NCBI GenBank assembly: GCA_027080125.1
Contig: JALWSW010000184.1
Span: 1,655-13,219, forward strand
Direction: 5' to 3'
Source of the DNA: Campylobacterales bacterium
Lineage (GTDB): Bacteria > Campylobacterota_A > Desulfurellia > JAADFJ01
Length of the DNA stretch: 11,565 nt
Part shown: piece after piece, positions 1 through 6,726 of the stretch
Layout: each line of letters begins with the position of its first letter
Position numbering within the stretch: position 1 is the stretch's first letter
Translations under genes and position numbers: made by a program
Notes under the pieces: generated by a model
Seen by the model: the letters and a program-made list of their open reading frames with translations, nothing else
Told to the model about the DNA's origin: nothing
Databases searched by the model: none

Positions 1-345
1 ATAAATGATGATAACACACCATTTATTTATTTTGAACTCAAAAAATATAATGAAATTTTTGTTGAAAAAATCCAAGAAGCCAAAACAACAGAAGAATTAC
101 TTGCTATTTGGGAGCAGATGAAAGAGCGGTCATTTCTGAATTACAATGTAGATTTGAAAAAGCAGGAAGAACATATAGAAGAATTTAAACAATTAAGCAT
201 TGATGACCAAAAACGGCATTTAGTAGAGATTTTAGACAAAAATCAATTGTATGTTAATCTGTCTTCGCTTAATGATAAAGATTTTAATTGCACAGACGAA
301 GAAAAACAATTAACCGAAGATTTTTATCAATTAGAAAAGAGATAA
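1..345 (+). CDS. mod: Type III restriction-modification methyltransferase (Mod), C-terminal end, partial
   Basis: The reading frame is open from the first base and ends at TAA 343-345, so 114 C-terminal residues of a gene that starts left of the window are visible. The ATG at 118 is internal: the frame upstream (with TPFIYFELKKYN) is protein-like and continuous with it. The tail contains FLNYNVD, QEEHIEEF and DKNQLYVNLSSLND, wording I associate with the end of type III Mod adenine methyltransferases of Bacteroidetes. The catalytic DPPY and AdoMet motifs lie outside the window, so they cannot be checked. In a type III system Mod recognises and methylates the asymmetric site and also gives Res its specificity. 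Its stop is one base before the ATG of the next gene (TAA-A-ATG), and res follows, which strongly supports the assignment. The DNA is about 30% G+C. Confidence 0.8.
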   Translation: MNDDNTPFIYFELKKYNEIFVEKIQEAKTTEELLAIWEQMKERSFLNYNVDLKKQEEHIEEFKQLSIDDQKRHLVEILDKNQLYVNLSSLNDKDFNCTDEEKQLTEDFYQLEKR

Positions 346-346
346 A

Positions 347-1381
347 ATGTCCGTGTTAGAAGAAAATAATAAAAATTTTGTTCTTTATACCGATGAAAAC
401 GGCAATATACAAGTGGAAGCCTTTGTAAAAGAAGAAACTATATGGCTAACACAAAAAAGTATGGCAGAGTTGTTTGGTGTTGGTGTGCCCGCCATTTCAA
501 AACATTTAAAAAATATTTTTGAGACAGGAGAGTTAAACGAAAAAGAGGTTATTTCCATTTTGGAAATAACCACTGAGCACGGTGCTATCAAAGGTAAAAC
601 ACAAACAAAATCTGTAAGCTATTACAATTTAGATGCCATTATTGCCGTAGGTTATCGGGTAAACAGCAAAAAAGCAACAAAATTTAGAATTTGGGCGACC
701 AAAGTTTTGAAAGAATATATTATAAAAGGGTTTGTTCTGGATGATGAGCGACTAAAACAAGCCAAAACCGTTTTCGGAAAAGATTATTTTGATGAATTAC
801 TCGAACGTGTTCGTTCCATCCGTGCAAGTGAACGACGTATTTATCTTAAAATTACCGATTTATTCGCCGAATGTAGTATTGATTACGATAAAGATTCGGA
901 AATTACAAAAGAATTTTATGCAACTGTTCAGAATAAATTTCATTATGCAATAACCGGATATACTGCCGCAGAAATTATCTATACAAGAGCCGACAAAAAC
1001 AAACCTAATATGGGTTTAACAACGTGGAAAAATGCACCAAAAGGTAGAATTTTAAAATCTGATACACAAATTGCCAAAAATTATCTTTCCGAAAAAGAGA
1101 TAAAACGACTGGAAAGGAGCGTTTCAGCCTATTTTGATTATATTGAAAATCAAATAGAAATTCGCAAAGAACAAAATCGGCCGTTTACAATGGAAGAATT
1201 AGCAGAAAGTGTAAATAAATTTTTAAGTTTTAACGATTATAAAATATTGGAACATAAAGGACAGGTATCTCATCAGCAAGCTATTGAAAAGGCTTTTGCC
1301 GAATATAAAATTTTTAATAAAACTCAAAAAATAGAGTCTGATTTTGAACAACAAATAAAAAAATTAAAAAAGAAACAGTAA
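347..1381 (+). CDS. rhuM: RhuM-family protein (virulence RhuM family), embedded in the type III R-M operon
   Basis: This 344-residue protein belongs to the RhuM family, named after a Salmonella pathogenicity-island gene. The biochemical role of the family is not established. Residues about 31-60 (TIWLTQKSMAELFGVGVPAI onward) look like a helix-turn-helix. Residues 92-118 hold the family hallmark, which begins YYNLDAIIAVGYRVNS and ends FRIWAT. The C-terminal part is helical and highly charged, ending in a Lys-rich tail. No Fic HPFxxGN motif is present, although some relatives are fused to Fic domains. The ATG at 347 lies one base after the mod stop, and the TAA at 1379-1381 is two bases before the res ATG, so it is co-transcribed and probably translationally coupled with both. 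Its place between mod and res suggests a regulator or accessory factor of the defence operon; that is inference. Confidence 0.85.
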   Translation: MSVLEENNKNFVLYTDENGNIQVEAFVKEETIWLTQKSMAELFGVGVPAISKHLKNIFETGELNEKEVISILEITTEHGAIKGKTQTKSVSYYNLDAIIAVGYRVNSKKATKFRIWATKVLKEYIIKGFVLDDERLKQAKTVFGKDYFDELLERVRSIRASERRIYLKITDLFAECSIDYDKDSEITKEFYATVQNKFHYAITGYTAAEIIYTRADKNKPNMGLTTWKNAPKGRILKSDTQIAKNYLSEKEIKRLERSVSAYFDYIENQIEIRKEQNRPFTMEELAESVNKFLSFNDYKILEHKGQVSHQQAIEKAFAEYKIFNKTQKIESDFEQQIKKLKKKQ

Positions 1382-1383
1382 TT

Positions 1384-3948
1384 ATGTCATTTTTATATGA
1401 AAAAATAATCCAAGAATTTGGTAAACGTTATCTTGCACAAGTAGAAGTGTCGAACTATATTACTGATAATCTAAAATACAGGATAAGACCGTATCAAAAA
1501 GAAGCATTTCAAAGGTTTATAGTTTGTTATGGCAAAGACTTTGATGCTAAACCCGACAAACCTTTTCATTTACTTTACAATATGGCAACAGGTAGCGGTA
1601 AAACTTTAGTAATGGCAGGTTTAATGCTTTATCTTTACGAAAAAGGTTATCGTAACTTTCTGTTTTTTGTTAATTCAAACAACATAATCAACAAAACCAA
1701 AGATAATTTTCTTAATCCACAAGCATCTAAATATCTGTTTACTGAAAAAATCGTTATTGATGGTAACGAAGTTCAAATAAAAGAGGTTGAAAATTTTGAA
1801 GAAGCCGACAAAGAAAATATCAATATCAAATTTACCACTATTCAGCAGTTACACCTTGATTTAAACAACACCAAAGAGAATAGCGTTACTTACGAAGATT
1901 TTAAAGATAAAAAAATAGCTTTAATTGCTGACGAAGCACACCATTTAAGTTCTGCGACAAGAAATAACGGAGATTTGTTCGGAAGTTGGGAAGGAACTGT
2001 TATTGAAATATTAAAACAAAACTTTAATAATTTCCTATTGGAATTTACCGCCACATTGGATTATGAAAGCAGGGAAATTGCAGAAAAATACAAAGATAAA
2101 GTAATTTTTAAATACGACCTTGCACAATTTAGAATAGACGGTTATTCAAAAGAGATAAATCTTATTCGTTCGCTTTATGATGAGAAAGAAAGGATTATAC
2201 AAGCCTTAATTTTAAATTTATATCGTCAGGAATTAGCAACTTCAAAAGGTATAAATCTTAAACCTGTAATTCTTTTCAAAGCCAAAAGAACTATTGCGGA
2301 ATCGGAAAGAAACAAAGCTAATTTTCACATGTTAATCGATGAGTTTTCTGCTGAATTAGTAGAAAAAATCAAAAAAACTTCAACAGTTTCAATCGTTCAG
2401 AAAGCATTTGCCTTTTTTGAAAATAACAATATATCATCAACAGAAATAGCAAAGCGGATAAAGGCAAATTTCCATGAAGAAAATTGTATAAGCGCAAACA
2501 ACGACAAAGAAGCTGAATTAAACCAAATTCGCTTAAATACATTGGAAGATGAAAACAATCCGATAAGAGCGGTTTTTGCCGTTCAAAAATTAAATGAAGG
2601 TTGGGACGTTTTAAACCTTTTTGATATTGTCCGTTTGTATGATGGTCGTGATGGTCGAGCAGGTAATCCGGGAAAAACAACGATTTCGGAAGCTCAACTA
2701 ATTGGTAGAGGTGCAAGATATTTCCCTTTTGCATTGGAAGAAGGACAAGATCCATACACCCGAAAATTTGATAATGATATTTCTAACGATATGAAAATAT
2801 TGGAAGAATTGTATTACCATACAAAAGAAGATAACCGATACATTTCGGAATTGAAAAAGGCTTTGATAGATACAGGTATTTATGAAGATGACGAAAAAAT
2901 TGAAACAAAACAACTCAAATTAAAATCAGAATTTAAGAAAACCGATTTTTATAAAAAAGGTAAAGTAGTTTTTAATAAAAAAGTAGAAAAGAACTACAAC
3001 AATATTAAATCATTTGACGATTTAGGTGTTAAAAAACGAAATTTTGCATTTACACTATCATCAGGGGTTGGGAGAATGTCAAGTGCCTTTTTTGAATTAG
3101 AAAGCCCTAAATCAAATAATGAAGTTATTTCTCAAAAGGATATTAAAATTTCCGAAATTCCCACCCATATTGTTCGATATGCGTTATCGCAAAATCCGTT
3201 TTTCTATTATTCCAGTTTGAAGAGATATTTTCCTAATATAGAATCATTATCCAATTTTATTACAAATGCAGATTATCTCGGTGGTTTGGAAATTACTTTT
3301 AAAGGTACAAAAAACAGACTTAAAGAAATATCAAACTTTGATTATTTAATGGCTTTACAATGTCTTTTACAAACAATTGAAGAAGAAATAAAATCCAACT
3401 TAACGGAATACGAAGGCTCAAATTATATCAATAAATATGTTCACGAAGTTTTTAAAGATAAGGAAATAAAAGTTTACAAAGATAGCGAACGAGCAGATGG
3501 ACAAGAAGAGTTGGTTGCCAATAAACCTTGGTATGTTTACAACGCCAATTACGGGACAAGTGAAGAAAAGAAATTTGTAGAAATGCTTGCAAGACGATTT
3601 GAGAAATTGGAACAAAATTTTGAAAATATTTACTTAATCAGAAACGAAAGAGAACTGAAAATTTATGATAAACTTGGTAGAGCATTTGAACCTGATTTTG
3701 TTTTATTCTGCAAGCAAAAAGCAGGTGAAGAATTGATTTATCAAGTCTTTATAGAACCGAAAGGCAAACATTTAAAACCTTACGATAAATGGAAAGAAGA
3801 ATTTTTAAAAGAAATTAGAGATAAAAAAGAAGTGTTGGAAATACACTCTGATAAATATTTAATAACAGGAGTGCCTTTTTATAACAACGAGAATGAAAAT
3901 GAATTTAAAGAAAATTTAGAAGATTTGTTAAATGAAACCAACGCATAA
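1384..3948 (+). CDS. res: Type III restriction endonuclease subunit Res (DEAD/DEAH helicase plus nuclease)
   Basis: This complete 854-residue protein is the ATP-dependent translocase and nuclease subunit that cleaves unmethylated DNA together with Mod. A superfamily 2 helicase core is readable: Walker A ATGSGKT (residues 68-74), DEAH box (183-186), TAT motif III (222-224), and motif VI QLIGRGAR (438-445). Near the C-terminus is a PD-(D/E)xK nuclease signature: EPD at 769-771 followed by E791-P-K793. All key residues are present, so the subunit appears functional. Length is somewhat below the roughly 950 residues common in EcoP1I-type Res. The start ATG at 1384 follows the RhuM stop by two bases, and the three genes form one transcription unit. 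Composition is strongly AT-rich, unlike the nhaA and benzoate genes to the right, which points to horizontal acquisition, probably from Bacteroidetes. Confidence 0.93.
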   Translation: MSFLYEKIIQEFGKRYLAQVEVSNYITDNLKYRIRPYQKEAFQRFIVCYGKDFDAKPDKPFHLLYNMATGSGKTLVMAGLMLYLYEKGYRNFLFFVNSNNIINKTKDNFLNPQASKYLFTEKIVIDGNEVQIKEVENFEEADKENINIKFTTIQQLHLDLNNTKENSVTYEDFKDKKIALIADEAHHLSSATRNNGDLFGSWEGTVIEILKQNFNNFLLEFTATLDYESREIAEKYKDKVIFKYDLAQFRIDGYSKEINLIRSLYDEKERIIQALILNLYRQELATSKGINLKPVILFKAKRTIAESERNKANFHMLIDEFSAELVEKIKKTSTVSIVQKAFAFFENNNISSTEIAKRIKANFHEENCISANNDKEAELNQIRLNTLEDENNPIRAVFAVQKLNEGWDVLNLFDIVRLYDGRDGRAGNPGKTTISEAQLIGRGARYFPFALEEGQDPYTRKFDNDISNDMKILEELYYHTKEDNRYISELKKALIDTGIYEDDEKIETKQLKLKSEFKKTDFYKKGKVVFNKKVEKNYNNIKSFDDLGVKKRNFAFTLSSGVGRMSSAFFELESPKSNNEVISQKDIKISEIPTHIVRYALSQNPFFYYSSLKRYFPNIESLSNFITNADYLGGLEITFKGTKNRLKEISNFDYLMALQCLLQTIEEEIKSNLTEYEGSNYINKYVHEVFKDKEIKVYKDSERADGQEELVANKPWYVYNANYGTSEEKKFVEMLARRFEKLEQNFENIYLIRNERELKIYDKLGRAFEPDFVLFCKQKAGEELIYQVFIEPKGKHLKPYDKWKEEFLKEIRDKKEVLEIHSDKYLITGVPFYNNENENEFKENLEDLLNETNA

Positions 3949-4011
3949 AGCCATACATATTGCCAAGTCGCACGAGCCAAAACTTGTTAATAAGTATGTC
4001 TTTTGCCAACG
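3938..4011 (+). repeat. Imperfect hairpin after res, attC-like or terminator-like
   Basis: Two 17-nt arms, 3952-3968 and 3982-3998, pair at 14 of 17 positions around a 13-nt loop (3969-3981). The direct repeat CCAACG flanks the structure at 3938-3943 and 4006-4011. The hairpin begins four bases after the res stop codon. Long arms interrupted by a few mismatches and placed right behind a stop codon resemble integron attC sites. However, no clear GTTRRRY core is present. A transcript-end hairpin or a REP-like element is also possible; there is no T-run directly after the 3' arm. The structure is directly visible; its function is inference. Confidence 0.5.
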
Positions 4012-4692
4012 TGCATATCCATGCCGACGGTTGGAGAATGGGCGACAGACAAAAGGAGGATGAGAAAGCCGGAATGTTTTATGTGTCTAGAGGAATTATA
4101 TTTATCGCACCGAATTACCGCCTGTCACCCGATGTTCGCCATCCTGCTCATGTAGAGGATTGTGCGGCAGCATTAGCTTGGGTATTGATAATGTTGTTAA
4201 GTTAGGCGGTGATAAAAGTCGAATATATTTATCCGGCCATTCGGCTGGTGCGCATTTGGCGGCCATCTTAGCAACGAATCAAAAATATCTGCAAAATATA
4301 ATATCAAACCCAGTATGCTGGCTGGGGTAATTCCGCTAGATGCGGCTACCTTCAATCTCTTGGACCGTGGTAATGAAAGACTGGTAAAGAGATTAATTAA
4401 ACAAGCCTTTGTCCACGATGTCAAAGTCTTAAGGGATGCTTCTCCCTTTTATCATATTACCGATAAGGCTACCTATCCACGATTTCTTATTCTGAATACG
4501 ACAAACAGAGCGTTGGCAGTCGAAGGGGCCAAAAAGTTTGTAAATAAGTTAAGAGCCTCGGGAACTAATGTGCAATTCGTACCTGTAGATGACCATACTC
4601 ATAGAGAAATGGCCATAGGGATGTATGACGCATCGGACCCGGTAGGAAGCGCAATATTGATGTTTATTCTCCATTATGAACCAAATGATTGA
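4008..4692 (+). pseudogene. Alpha/beta-hydrolase (carboxylesterase-like) remnant, 5'-truncated with two frameshifts
   Basis: Three frames must be joined to read this gene: 4008-4186, 4187 to about 4293, and about 4294-4692. Each junction lacks one base; the second falls in the AAAA run 4293-4296. The joined protein is an alpha/beta-hydrolase: an oxyanion-hole region where HGGGW is expected but HADGW is seen, then SPDVRHPAHVEDCAAAL, the nucleophile elbow GHSAG (4235-4249), and a His near the end in DDHTHREM. The N-terminus (any signal peptide and the first strands) is missing, because homology starts just behind the hairpin that follows res. Truncation, a substituted oxyanion loop and two frameshifts together indicate a decayed gene rather than sequencing error. 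Its stop is 7 nt before an attC-like site, as expected for the gene of an integron cassette. G+C is higher than in res, so its origin differs. Confidence 0.82.
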
Positions 4693-4699
4693 AACTAAA

Positions 4700-4805
4700 T
4701 TCTAACAAGGCGCTGCACACGGACAATTTTTCCGCTTCCGTCTTCGCATAAAGCTACGGCGAGACTTGGGCGCTCCATGTCGGCAGGTTATCTCAACCGT
4801 TATAC
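4700..4805 (+). other. Candidate integron attC recombination site (about 106 bp)
   Basis: The block opens with TTCTAACAAGGCGCTGCAC (from 4700) and closes with GTTATAC (4799-4805). The opening closely resembles the left end of attC sites of environmental and chromosomal integrons. The closing bases approximate the GTTRRRY core, with one purine position off. Outer TAAC (4703-4706) pairs with GTTA (4799-4802), and CTGC (4713-4716) pairs with GCAG (4783-4786). An inner stem GTCTTCGC (4740-4747) pairs with GCGAGAC (4759-4765), with one bulged T. The length is within the usual 57-141 bp range, and it begins 7 nt after the stop of the esterase remnant, the canonical position. No integrase or attI is in the window. 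Confidence 0.55.
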
Positions 4806-4884
4806 AAAAAACGACGGCGATAAGAAAGAAATTAAGAAATCGAATCCATTTCCATGACCGCATAGTTTTACAACCCGTTGATAC

Positions 4885-4913
4885 TTGAACAAAGCATAAA
4901 TTCAAGGTATATT
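4885..4913 (+). promoter_or_regulatory. Possible sigma70-type promoter upstream of the Fic fragment
   Basis: TTGAAC (4885-4890) and TATATT (4908-4913) are separated by exactly 17 bases, a reasonable -35/-10 pair (4/6 and 5/6 matches to consensus). It lies about 70 bp upstream of the Fic start codon. In AT-rich DNA such pairs arise by chance, so support is weak. Confidence 0.25.
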
Positions 4914-4936
4914 CAAAGTTATTGGACATAACATTT

Positions 4937-4980
4937 GCGGAGAATAATCCCTATATTTGTCGCATACAAGCGGAGAATAA
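4937..4980 (+). repeat. Tandem pair of GCGGAGAATAA, 33-bp period
   Basis: The 11-mer GCGGAGAATAA occurs at 4937-4947 and again at 4970-4980. The second copy supplies the ribosome-binding GGAG for the ATG at 4984. Between them lies TATATTTG (4952-4959), which fits the Bacteroidetes -7 motif TAnnTTTG, but no TTTG element sits at the correct distance upstream. The repeat may be a small duplication of a leader region. Confidence 0.45.
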
Positions 4981-4983
4981 ATT

Positions 4984-5088
4984 ATGAGTATAACAATATG
5001 CATTTATCAACAAGAAAATTGGCAAAATTTCACATGCGACATAAGGCAGTTATCCGATTTGTTGGTAGAGGTACGAAATATGAACTGA
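4984..5088 (+). pseudogene. N-terminal stub of a Fic-family protein (DUF4172-type), truncated
   Basis: An ATG at 4984, preceded by GGAG at a suitable distance, opens 34 codons ending at TGA 5086-5088. The peptide contains IYQQENWQNFTCD followed by LSDLLVEVRNMN. This matches the way Fic proteins with an N-terminal DUF4172 domain begin (typically I-H-Q-Q-x-N-W-P-x-F-x-W, then L-L-x-E-V-R). Those proteins are about 370 residues and AMPylate targets through a downstream Fic domain, none of which is present here: the frame stops and the DNA that follows is unrelated. It is therefore a remnant, probably from the same Bacteroidetes-like source as the R-M operon. The match rests on recognition of a short segment, so confidence is moderate. 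Confidence 0.6.
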
Positions 5089-5109
5089 AAAATGAAAACT
5101 AACCGCAAC

Positions 5110-5119
5110 GCCATACATA
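5110..5119 (+). repeat. Second copy of GCCATACATA (first at 3950-3959)
   Basis: GCCATACATA is found here and at 3950-3959, where it overlaps the left arm of the hairpin behind res. Both copies are preceded by an AACGC-containing stretch (3940-3944 and 5106-5110). The two copies bracket the esterase remnant, the attC-like site and the Fic stub, so they may be parts of related recombination elements. Ten bases can recur by chance in about 11 kb of skewed DNA only rarely, but it is not excluded. Confidence 0.4.
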
Positions 5120-5154
5120 ATCAATGACTACCAAAATGTTATTGGGGAACAGAT

Positions 5155-5268
5155 ATGAATGAAATATCCACATATCTACCTATCTGCTTTTTTGCTGCAT
5201 TATGCCGACTGAATAAATATGCAGCAAGAAAACATCAGAAACAGAAGAAACAAAAACATTGCAAATGA
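5155..5268 (+). CDS. Possible 37-residue upstream ORF coupled to nhaA
   Basis: An ATG at 5155 with a GGGGA ribosome-binding sequence (5144-5148) opens 37 codons whose TGA (5266-5268) overlaps the nhaA start as ATGA. The peptide starts MNEISTYLPICFFAALCRLN and ends with a very basic Lys/Gln/His tail. I do not recognise it. The nhaA ATG has no convincing ribosome-binding site of its own, so translation of this ORF could deliver ribosomes to nhaA. A perfect inverted repeat lies inside it (TGCTGCAT 5193-5200 and ATGCAGCA 5219-5226) and might form an RNA hairpin affecting that coupling. The ORF could equally be a chance frame; a short length and no known family keep confidence low. Confidence 0.35.
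   Translation: MNEISTYLPICFFAALCRLNKYAARKHQKQKKQKHCK
5192..5227. repeat. Inverted repeat upstream of nhaA
   Basis: TTGCTGCATT (5192-5201) and AATGCAGCAA-like sequence (5218-5227) form a stem of at least 9 bp around a 16-nt loop. No T-run follows on either strand, so it is not a standard terminator. It may be an operator or an RNA structure in the nhaA leader. Confidence 0.4.
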
Positions 5269-6488
5269 AAAAAAGACATAAGACAACCTTTACTACAATC
5301 CTGCGTCCTTTTCAGGATTTCTCCCGTATGGAATCAGCAGGCGGGCTGGTTTTGATAGCTGCATCGGTGCTGGCTTTGATTATTGCCAATTCACCTCTTT
5401 CCGGTTTATATCTCCGGCTGCTGGATATGCCGCTAAAAGTTCAAATTGGTATGCTGGAAATTGTAAAACCTCTTCTCTTGTGGATCAATGAGGGCTTAAT
5501 GGCGCTGTTTTTCTTCTTAGTCGGAATGGAACTGAAGCGGGAGATCTTGGAAGGTCATCTCTCAAGCATTCGCTCCGTAAGTTTGCCAGCCTTTGCGGCT
5601 CTTGGCGGCATGCTTGTTCCCGCAGGCATCTATATCGCACTAAACAGAGGTAACACGACAGCCTTGAGCGGATGGGCGATTCCTACTTCCACAGATATCG
5701 CTTTTGCCTTAGGCGTGCTGTCACTACTTGGAAACCGCGTCCCCACTGCTTTGAAGACTTTTCTCTTGAGTATCGCGATTTTCGATGATCTTGGTGCAAT
5801 CATTCTTATTGCAATCCTATACACCGCCAAATTGTCGGCAGTATCGTTGATTATGGCGGGGCTTTTCATTACAGGTCTTTTATGCTTGAACAAATTTGGC
5901 GTAAGGAAAGTCGGAGCCTACATCCTGCTTGGAATTCTTCTTTGGGTTGCGGTTTTGAAATCTGGCATCCATGCGACACTTGCAGGTGTTGTGCTTGCTA
6001 TGTTCATTCCTATGAGAACGCCGGTCAAATCCAAAAAATCGGAAACTTCGGCTTCTCTGCTTCGGACACTTGAAAATAATCTGCACCCATGGGTAGCTTT
6101 CGGTGTTCTTCCGTTGTTTGCCTTTGCCAATGCGGGCCTTTCATTTACCGGTTTATCGCTCAGGGACATTGCTCACCCTATACCGTTGGGCATTATATCC
6201 GGTCTGTTCTTTGGAAAACAGATAGGCATTGTTGTTGTAAGTTGGATTGCGGTGCGATTATCTCTTGCATCTCTTCCGGATTCTGTCAATTGGCGCCAGC
6301 TTCATGCAACGGCAATCTTGTGTGGTATCGGATTCACGATGAGCCTATTCATTGCATCACTGACGTTTGAAAACGATATACTCCAGGCATTGAATCGTTT
6401 GGGAATTCTACTTGGAACGCTTATATCAGGAATAGTCGGATACTTTGCTTTAAGATTGGTTACCAGCAGTGATAAAGCAATTAAATGA
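5265..6488 (+). CDS. nhaA: Na+/H+ antiporter NhaA
   Basis: NhaA is an inner-membrane antiporter that expels Na+ in exchange for protons, for pH and sodium homeostasis. The 407-residue protein shows the family's alternating hydrophobic segments and landmarks: ESAGGLVLIAASVLALIIAN (first helix), LMALFFFLVGMELKREIL, TDIAFALGV with D144, FDDLGAI with the Asp pair D174-D175, and GKQIG with K318. These correspond to D133, D163-D164 and K300 of the E. coli protein, with the D144 to D174 spacing identical, so it should be active. I chose the ATG at 5265; a TTG two codons upstream is possible but not better supported. No strong ribosome-binding site is seen, and the start overlaps the stop of a short upstream ORF. 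G+C is near 47%, much above its left and right neighbours (R-M genes, methyltransferase). No terminator hairpin follows. Confidence 0.95.
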   Translation: MKKRHKTTFTTILRPFQDFSRMESAGGLVLIAASVLALIIANSPLSGLYLRLLDMPLKVQIGMLEIVKPLLLWINEGLMALFFFLVGMELKREILEGHLSSIRSVSLPAFAALGGMLVPAGIYIALNRGNTTALSGWAIPTSTDIAFALGVLSLLGNRVPTALKTFLLSIAIFDDLGAIILIAILYTAKLSAVSLIMAGLFITGLLCLNKFGVRKVGAYILLGILLWVAVLKSGIHATLAGVVLAMFIPMRTPVKSKKSETSASLLRTLENNLHPWVAFGVLPLFAFANAGLSFTGLSLRDIAHPIPLGIISGLFFGKQIGIVVVSWIAVRLSLASLPDSVNWRQLHATAILCGIGFTMSLFIASLTFENDILQALNRLGILLGTLISGIVGYFALRLVTSSDKAIK

Positions 6489-6507
6489 TAAATAAAAATA
6501 AACACGG

Positions 6508-6536
6508 TTGATTTTAGCCTACCGATTTGATAGAAT
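6508..6536 (+). promoter_or_regulatory. Possible sigma70-type promoter for the methyltransferase gene
   Basis: TTGATT (6508-6513) and TAGAAT (6531-6536) are 17 bases apart, matching the -35 and -10 consensus at 4/6 and 5/6 positions. The pair lies in the nhaA-methyltransferase gap about 190 bp upstream of the ATG at 6727. A perfect 7-bp inverted repeat (AATCTTA 6571-6577, TAAGATT 6590-6596) lies downstream of it and could be an operator or leader hairpin. Evidence is motif matching only. Confidence 0.33.
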
Positions 6537-6726
6537 AAGCACAATTGGAGAAATAAGAATAAGTAAGTAAAATCTTAAATTTGCAAAAATAAGATTAAAG
6601 TCATTGCTCACAACAACTATTGCAGCAAAGAGAAGAGGAAAAGTGTCAAAAAAGATGATCAACAAAACGAAAAATAAATTTCTAAATAATATGCAGATGT
6701 TTCAACCTAAATCAAAAGGAGGTTTT

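Noticed and set aside
4008..4692. Esterase as two intact small genes
   Set aside because: The pieces are consecutive parts of one alpha/beta-hydrolase in shifted frames, with the N-terminus missing.
4702..4929. 75-codon minus-strand ORF with a hydrophobic stretch, across the attC-like site
   Set aside because: It lies over the attC-like repeat and adjacent non-coding DNA, has a low-complexity Arg/Lys-rich end, no clear ribosome-binding site and no recognisable family.
6604..6726. Upstream TTG start extending the methyltransferase by 41 residues
   Set aside because: The extension is Lys/Asn-rich without family similarity, while the ATG at 6727 has a near-perfect ribosome-binding site.
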